Source: Bacillota bacterium
GTDB lineage: Bacteria; Bacillota; Clostridia; Peptostreptococcales; Anaerovoracaceae
NCBI GenBank assembly: GCA_017431395.1
Contig: JAFRLD010000034.1
Coordinates: forward strand, 1 to 11,553
Reading direction: 5' to 3'
Length of the DNA: 11,553 bases
Shown: one piece after another, positions 7,577-11,553 of the stretch
Layout of the letters: each line of letters begins with the position of its first letter
Position numbering within the stretch: position 1 is the stretch's first letter
Made by a program: the position numbers and the translations under genes
Notes under the pieces: generated by a model
What the model was told of the DNA's origin: nothing
The model's input: the letters and a program-made list of their open reading frames with translations, nothing else
Database searches by the model: none

Positions 7577-8968
7577 CTATTCCGTGGATCCGCCGGCACC
7601 GGAGGCTGCAGCCTCGATGTCTGCGATCTGCTTCGCCACACTGTCAAACGAGGTGGAGCCCATGGACTTCTTCGCCTCTATGCAGCTCTTGATGGCGATG
7701 CTTTCGTAGATGTCGTCCTCGAAGGCATCGGAGAAGGATTTGAATTCCTCCATGGTGAGCTCATCTAACGCCTTGCCATTCGTGATGGCATAGAGGACCA
7801 TCCGGCCGATGATCTCGTGGCAATCTCGGAAGGGGATGCCCTTGCCGACCAGGTAGTCGGCGGCATCGGTGGCATTCATGTATCCATATTTGGCAGCCTG
7901 CGCCATCTTCTCCTCGCGGACCTTCATGGTGGCGATCATCTCGGTGAAGATCCCGAGGGATGCCTTGAGGGTGTCGGCCGCGTCAAAGACCGGTTCTTTA
8001 TCCTCCTGCAGATCCTTGTTGTAAGCCAGCGGCAGGCCTTTGCAGATGGTCAGAAGCGCCATCAGGTCTCCGTAGACCCGGCCGGATTTGCCGCGGATCA
8101 GCTCCGCCATATCCGGATTCTTCTTCTGCGGCATGATGCTGCTGCCGGTGGAGTAGGCATCGTCGATCTCGATGAAGCTGAACTCCACAGAGCTCCAGAG
8201 GATCAGTTCCTCGCAGAACCTGGAGAGATGCATCATGGCGATCGAGCAGCAGCTCAGGAATTCCAGAGCGAAATCCCGGTCCGCTACGGCATCCATCCCA
8301 TTGGGGAGGACGGAGGCGAATCCGAGTTCCTGCGCCAGATATTCCCGGTCGGTGTTATAGGTCGTTCCTGCCAGCGCGCCGCTTCCGAGAGGAAGCCGGT
8401 CGATCCGCGAGAGGCAGTCCGCGAACCGTTCTTTGTCACGGGCAAACATCTGGTAGTAAGCCAGCAGGTGGTAGGCCAGCGTGACCGGCTGCGCTCTCTG
8501 CAGATGGGTATAGCCCGGCATGATGGTCTGCTGGTGCTTCTTCGCAAGTTCCAGCAGGGTCTGCAAAAGCTGGGTCAGCGCTTCATCCACTTCCGCGCTC
8601 TCCTTCTTCAGATAGAGCCTGAAGTCGACCGCGACCTGGTCATTACGGCTTCTTGCCGTATGCAGTTTCTTGCCGGTCTGGCCGATGCGCTCAGTCAGGA
8701 CCGTTTCTATATTCATATGGATATCTTCGGATTCGATCGTGAATTCGATCTTGCCCGCTTCTATATCCGCCAGGATCTCCTCTAGCGTCTTCACGATCAG
8801 CTCGGATTCCTCCTGCGTTAAAACCCCTTGTCTGCCCAGCATCTTCGCATGGGCGATGCTGCCGGTGATGTCTTCCCTGTACAGCCTTTGGTCGAAGCCA
8901 ATGGACGCGTTGAACTCATCTGCCGATGAGGTGGATGCCTTGGCAAATCTTCCTTTCCATAATTTCAT
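7577..8968 (-). CDS. argH: Argininosuccinate lyase
   Basis: Splits argininosuccinate into arginine and fumarate, the last step of arginine synthesis. The 463 residues belong to the fumarase/aspartase superfamily. LWKGRF is at the N-terminus, HTARSRNDQ is at about 103-111 and PGYTHLQRAQP (His155 in the active site) at about 151-161. The superfamily signature GSSIMPQKKNPD is at about 275-286 with the catalytic Ser277. The length is normal (about 455-465). The complement of 8980-8986 reads AGGAGGT, 11 nt before the ATG. The gene starts 19 nt after the argG stop and shares its promoter. The C-terminal tail (AASGAGGSTE) is small and low in complexity, probably disordered. It is convergent with pyrI. 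Confidence 0.96.
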   Translation of the reverse strand: MKLWKGRFAKASTSSADEFNASIGFDQRLYREDITGSIAHAKMLGRQGVLTQEESELIVKTLEEILADIEAGKIEFTIESEDIHMNIETVLTERIGQTGKKLHTARSRNDQVAVDFRLYLKKESAEVDEALTQLLQTLLELAKKHQQTIMPGYTHLQRAQPVTLAYHLLAYYQMFARDKERFADCLSRIDRLPLGSGALAGTTYNTDREYLAQELGFASVLPNGMDAVADRDFALEFLSCCSIAMMHLSRFCEELILWSSVEFSFIEIDDAYSTGSSIMPQKKNPDMAELIRGKSGRVYGDLMALLTICKGLPLAYNKDLQEDKEPVFDAADTLKASLGIFTEMIATMKVREEKMAQAAKYGYMNATDAADYLVGKGIPFRDCHEIIGRMVLYAITNGKALDELTMEEFKSFSDAFEDDIYESIAIKSCIEAKKSMGSTSFDSVAKQIADIEAAASGAGGSTE

Positions 8969-8987
8969 ATCCGGCCTGCACCTCCTG

Positions 8988-10262
8988 CTACTCGATGAAG
9001 TCGCTGCCCTTGAGGACCTTCCACTCGAGGCTCTCGTGTTCCGGTGCTCCGCCTTCGACGGTCAGCTTCTGGATCGCACGGATCTTAAGCGGCAGTGAGA
9101 ACAGGTTGATGAAGCCTTCTGCGTCGCTCTGGTTGTATACGTCGTCCTTACTGAAGGTCGCGAACTCTTCATTGTACAGGGAGTACGGCGACTTCCTGGC
9201 GGCAACGTAGGCACAGCCTTTGTATAACTTCATTTTGACGGTACCGGTGACCTGCTCCTGCGTCTTATCGACGAAGGCGCTGATGGCTTCTCTCAGCGGT
9301 GTGAACCAGAGGCCGTCATAGACCAGCTGCGCGAACTTCTGGGCGACGATCATCCGGTACTGGGTGGTGTCGCGGTCGAGGATCAGCTGCTCCAGGCCCT
9401 GATGCGCCGCGAACAGAATGGTGCCTCCCGGGGTCTCATAGACGCCACGGGACTTCATGCCGACGAGACGGTTCTCGATGATATCGACGGTTCCGATGCC
9501 GTTCTTGCTGCCCAGTTCATTGACCTTGGCCAGAAGTTCGATCGGCGGGAGCTTCTCGCCATCGATGGCAACAGGCACGCCCTGTTCGAAGTCGATGTCC
9601 ACATAGGTCGGTTCGTCCGGAGCATCCTCCGGAGCTACGGAGAGTACGTGGATCGATTTCAGGTGTTCGTTCCATGGATTCTCCAGCTCGCCGCCTTCGT
9701 GGCTGATGTGCCAGACGTTCTCGTCACGGCTGTAGATCTTCGCGTTGGACTGGCTGATAGGAATGCCGCGGGACTCCGCGTATTCGATCATGCCTTCTCT
9801 GGAATCAAAATCCCATTCCGGGGATCTCCAAGGGGCGAAGACGGTGATCGCCTGGTTCAGCGCATTGATGGATGCCTCGAAACGCACCTGGTCGTTGCCC
9901 TTGCCGGTGCAGCCGTGGACGACGGTATAGGCGCCTTCCTGCTCGCAGACCTCGACCAGCTTCTTAGCCATCAGAGGCCGGGCCATGGAAGTGCCCAGCA
10001 TATATTGTCCTTCATAGATCGCATCCGCCTTCAGGGTCGGCCAGATGTAATCCGTGATAAATTCTTCTCTCAGGTCGATCGTGATCGCCTTGATGGCGCC
10101 GGTGGCTATCGCCTTTTTCTCGATCGCGTCGAAATCTTCTTTCTGACCCGCATTGCAGCAGACCGCGATGACATCATAATCATACTTCTCGGTCAACCAC
10201 TTCATGATGACAGATGTGTCCAGTCCGCCGGAATAAGCCAGTACTACCTTTTCTTTAGCCAT
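8988..10262 (-). CDS. argG: Argininosuccinate synthase
   Basis: Joins citrulline and aspartate using ATP (giving AMP and PPi) to make argininosuccinate. The 424-residue protein begins KVVLAYSGGLDTSV, whose SGGLDTS (11-17) is the PPi-binding loop of the N-type ATP pyrophosphatase family. GCTGKGNDQVRFE (about 117-129) is the citrulline/aspartate-binding signature. It is about 20 residues longer than the common form of about 400, with the extra length at the C-terminus (…GGAPEHESLEWKVLKGSDFIE). AGGAGG (complement of 10271-10276) is 8 nt upstream of the ATG. It is the first gene of an argGH operon whose promoter carries ARG-box-like operators, so repression by arginine through ArgR is expected. 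No argR lies in the window. Confidence 0.96.
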   Translation of the reverse strand: MAKEKVVLAYSGGLDTSVIMKWLTEKYDYDVIAVCCNAGQKEDFDAIEKKAIATGAIKAITIDLREEFITDYIWPTLKADAIYEGQYMLGTSMARPLMAKKLVEVCEQEGAYTVVHGCTGKGNDQVRFEASINALNQAITVFAPWRSPEWDFDSREGMIEYAESRGIPISQSNAKIYSRDENVWHISHEGGELENPWNEHLKSIHVLSVAPEDAPDEPTYVDIDFEQGVPVAIDGEKLPPIELLAKVNELGSKNGIGTVDIIENRLVGMKSRGVYETPGGTILFAAHQGLEQLILDRDTTQYRMIVAQKFAQLVYDGLWFTPLREAISAFVDKTQEQVTGTVKMKLYKGCAYVAARKSPYSLYNEEFATFSKDDVYNQSDAEGFINLFSLPLKIRAIQKLTVEGGAPEHESLEWKVLKGSDFIE

Positions 10263-10310
10263 TGTTTTTTCCTCCTGTTAAAGCACATAAAATTGTCCGC
10301 ATTGGCGGCA

Positions 10311-10328
10311 TATGAATCATTATACATG
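10311..10328 (-). promoter_or_regulatory. ARG box 1 (ArgR/AhrC operator) over the argG -10
   Basis: The minus strand reads CATGTATAATGATTCATA. It matches the ArgR/AhrC box pattern TNTGNATWWWWATNCANA at all fixed positions except the first base and one W. The box contains the -10 TATAAT of the argG promoter, the arrangement expected for repression by arginine-bound ArgR. Confidence 0.7.
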
Positions 10329-10346
10329 ATTATGTATATTATTCAA
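10319..10346 (-). promoter_or_regulatory. Promoter of the argGH operon
   Basis: Read on the minus strand, TTGAAT (complement of 10341-10346) is followed after 16 nt by a perfect TATAAT (complement of 10319-10324). The expected start is near 10312, leaving a leader of about 50 nt with the strong AGGAGG site. The -35 is four of six consensus bases, and the whole promoter is buried in the two ARG-box-like sites. Confidence 0.75.
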
Positions 10347-10347
10347 C
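10331..10347 (-). promoter_or_regulatory. ARG box 2, imperfect, over the argG -35
   Basis: Two nt from box 1, the plus strand reads TGTAT-ATT-ATTCA (10333-10345), with both half-sites TGNAT and ATNCA intact but a central spacer of 3 instead of 4. It overlaps the -35 TTGAAT. Tandem boxes separated by 2-3 bp are the usual target of the ArgR hexamer. The short spacer makes this one weaker. Confidence 0.5.
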
Positions 10348-10365
10348 CCCATAGAAAAGAAAATA

Positions 10366-10393
10366 TTGTTTTTTTTCGGGAACAATGTATAAT
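10366..10393 (+). promoter_or_regulatory. Candidate promoter of the QueG-like gene
   Basis: A perfect -10 TATAAT (10388-10393) has a weak TTGTTT (10366-10371) 16 nt upstream. The transcript would start near 10400, about 27 nt before the preferred ATG. An ATTGTT (10365-10370) and AACAAT (10381-10386) inverted pair spans the spacer and might be an operator. The -35 is poor, so an activator or A/T-rich upstream DNA may be needed. Confidence 0.5.
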
Positions 10394-10426
10394 CAAAGCA
10401 GCGTTTTAGAATTGAGGGAGGAGGAT

Positions 10427-11200
10427 ATGTACCAGGATATTATCAAAAGAAGAATCGAAAAAAGCGTACGCTCAGCCTTTGCAGAATACCAGGCACAGGA
10501 GGATGTGAAGACGAAATTCGGCGATCCGGCCTTCGGATACATCAGCACGACCCATCCGATGTTTGACACGTTCTTCTCGCGCGGGGAGAATGACCACCCG
10601 AAGAACATCTGGCGACCCGGATATACGATGATCGTTTACTACATTCCGTTTGCCGAGGATATCCCCCGCTGGGATGAGGAAGGGAAGACCACGGAGGAAT
10701 GGATGACCGCGATCCGGGAGTCCCGCTGGCTCGCTATGAATGTCAATGCGGCGATCGCTGAGCTCCTCACCAAGGTCGGGCGGATCTATTCCAGGTCCAG
10801 TACCATGATGGACTGGGATCATGAGAAACACCGGTACAACTGGTCCAACAAGATCGCAGGATACTTAGCCGGGATCGGGACGTTCGGTCCGGCCGGCTGC
10901 CTGCAGACGGAATACAGGTTTGGGGGCCGCGTCGGTTCGATGATGACCGACGGTGTGTTCGTGCCGAAACCGGAAACGGTCAGTGGTGAGGCACTGGATG
11001 AGGAGTTCCAGAAGGTGCTCACAGCCTGCTGCTTCCAGGGCGCCCGCGATGTGCACTGCAGCGAAGAGATGATCGCAGCCTGTCCCGGCGGCGCCATCGC
11101 TGAAGACGGGATCGACCGGGCTAAGTGCCAGGCTTACTGTGAGACGATCAAGGAGTCGGATCCGTGCCCTGAGATGTGCGGGCACTGTTTCGGGTTCTGA
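10427..11200 (+). CDS. QueG/COG1600-like iron-sulfur protein, function unknown
   Basis: A 257-residue Cys-rich protein of the family often labelled epoxyqueuosine reductase-like in clostridia. The middle has a conserved-looking segment SNKIAGYLAGIGTFGPAG (about 140-157), resembling the glycine-rich cofactor stretch of QueG/reductive dehalogenase-type proteins, then GRVGSMMTDG. The C-terminal 60 residues hold nine Cys (201, 202, 211, 219, 234, 238, 247, 251, 254), including CPGGAI and a final CPEMCGHC. These can bind one or two Fe-S clusters, but the spacing is not the standard pair of CxxCxxCxxxCP motifs. It is much shorter than true QueG (about 350-380) and is unlikely to be that enzyme. The ATG at 10427 is chosen because GGGAGGAGG lies just before it. 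An upstream ATG at 10385 overlaps the -10 box. No signal peptide is seen. The last codons lie in an inverted repeat. Confidence 0.75.
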   Translation: MYQDIIKRRIEKSVRSAFAEYQAQEDVKTKFGDPAFGYISTTHPMFDTFFSRGENDHPKNIWRPGYTMIVYYIPFAEDIPRWDEEGKTTEEWMTAIRESRWLAMNVNAAIAELLTKVGRIYSRSSTMMDWDHEKHRYNWSNKIAGYLAGIGTFGPAGCLQTEYRFGGRVGSMMTDGVFVPKPETVSGEALDEEFQKVLTACCFQGARDVHCSEEMIAACPGGAIAEDGIDRAKCQAYCETIKESDPCPEMCGHCFGF

Positions 11201-11419
11201 GGAAAGGCTGCCGAGCGGGCGACGCCTCACTAAGTCCTCGTTCGCAGGGATCCACTGCGGCTCGCTCAAAGAAAATAGAAACGCCAGGAAAACTCGCACT
11301 CCGTGCTCAGACAGTTCCTGGCGTTTTGCTATTTTCGTATTTCGCGTCGCCTGTGGCTCCCGCTGCTCCTGCGGAATCGTTCAGCGCCGCCCGCTCGGGT
11401 TCCCCACTCAAAACCCGAA
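11189..11419. repeat. 231-bp imperfect inverted repeat between two convergent genes
   Basis: The two arms (11189-11290 and 11315-11419) pair in blocks. The outermost, TTCGGGTTCTGAG, matches the complement of CTCAAAACCCGAA at 12 of 13. Next, CCGAGCGGGCGACGC (11211-11225) pairs with 11384-11398 at 14 of 15. TTCGCAGG (11241-11248) pairs with CCTGCGGAA (11368-11376) with one bulge. The innermost is a 20-bp stem (GAAAATAG plus AAACGCCAGGAA, 11271-11290, with 11315-11336) with a 2-nt bulge. The 24-nt apical loop holds a small GCAC/GTGC hairpin. There is no convincing ORF inside. It could be a MITE-like non-autonomous element, a structured RNA, or a large bidirectional terminator. No clear target-site duplication is visible. 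Confidence 0.75.
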
Positions 11420-11553
11420 TCAACTGATGAGAGGCAAGATGACGTAAAAACCGGCTGCTCCGCACAGGATGCCGACCAGGGCGCCGCAGACCACATCTTT
11501 CACGAAGTGCACGCCGCCGATGACGCGGTTCACCGCGAGGGCGATGCCGACGA
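11420..11553 (-). CDS. PAP2-family membrane phosphatase, C-terminal fragment
   Basis: Only the last 43 codons are inside the window; the start is beyond the right edge. The minus strand reads VGIALAVNRVIGGVHFVKDV and then a hydrophobic Gly/Ala/Val/Ile-rich helix ending VILPLIS and TGA. NRVxxGVHFVKDV fits phosphatase motif 3 of the PAP2 superfamily (SRxxxGxHxxxDV), with the catalytic His and Asp placed as expected and the flanking residues forming membrane helices. Such enzymes dephosphorylate lipid phosphates or diphosphates such as undecaprenyl diphosphate or phosphatidic acid. Asn replaces the usual Ser before Arg. The stop codon directly abuts the inverted repeat. The substrate cannot be told from this fragment. 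Confidence 0.7.
   Translation of the reverse strand, partial: VGIALAVNRVIGGVHFVKDVVCGALVGILCGAAGFYVILPLIS

Noticed and set aside
7817..8785. A 322-codon plus-strand frame antisense to argH.
   Set aside because: It is the shadow of a fully convincing argH; no motif or suitable context.
9402..10409. A 335-codon plus-strand frame antisense to argG and running into the divergent promoter region.
   Set aside because: It is the shadow of argG. Its C-terminus is translated promoter DNA and it has no family motif.
10385..10426. An earlier ATG for the QueG-like gene.
   Set aside because: It overlaps the -10 TATAAT, lies before the expected transcript start and has no Shine-Dalgarno site.
11139..11447. 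Two overlapping plus-strand frames of 80-100 codons over the end of the QueG-like gene and the inverted repeat.
   Set aside because: They are basic, low-complexity translations of palindromic DNA, with no ribosome site and no family resemblance.

Overview
The window looks like a piece of chromosome from a GC-rich, strictly or largely anaerobic Firmicute (class Clostridia is the best guess). This rests on the class 1B dihydroorotate dehydrogenase pair PyrK/PyrD, strong Shine-Dalgarno sites of the AGGAGG type before nearly every gene, a TTG start, and an ArgR-type operator. No species can be named. Most of the sequence is ordinary core metabolism. I found no defence system, prophage, CRISPR array, rRNA or tRNA.

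Layout. Positions 1-1800 (+) hold the C-terminal part of a type I/II-like L-asparaginase, followed 12 nt later by a YegS/DagK-family lipid kinase. A sigma-A-like promoter (TTGACA, 17 nt, CATAAT) overlaps the kinase stop codon. It starts a tight seven-gene operon for de novo UMP synthesis (1880-7490, +): pyrC, pyrK, pyrD, pyrF, pyrE, pyrB, pyrI. Every step is present except carbamoyl-phosphate synthetase. The operon ends at a terminator (7499-7532) that can also serve the convergent argG-argH operon on the minus strand (10262 down to 7577). The argG promoter is covered by two tandem ARG-box-like operators. Divergent from argG is a Cys-rich QueG/COG1600-like iron-sulfur protein (10427-11200, +). 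The right edge carries the last 43 codons of a PAP2-family phosphatase on the minus strand (11420-11553). Its stop codon is too close to the edge to give a long ORF.

How the genes work together. ATCase (PyrB/PyrI) combines aspartate with carbamoyl phosphate. PyrC closes the ring, PyrD/PyrK oxidise dihydroorotate with NAD+, PyrE adds ribose phosphate and PyrF decarboxylates to UMP. ArgG condenses citrulline with aspartate and ArgH releases arginine and fumarate. Asparaginase makes aspartate, the substrate shared by the two pathways; this functional link is an inference from gene content.

The least ordinary parts are non-coding. The first is a 231-bp imperfect inverted repeat (11189-11419) filling exactly the space between the ends of two convergent genes. 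The second is a compact pyrC leader with a 5'-end hairpin and an 8-codon upstream ORF whose stop overlaps the pyrC start. The third is a terminator-like hairpin inside the early pyrC coding region.
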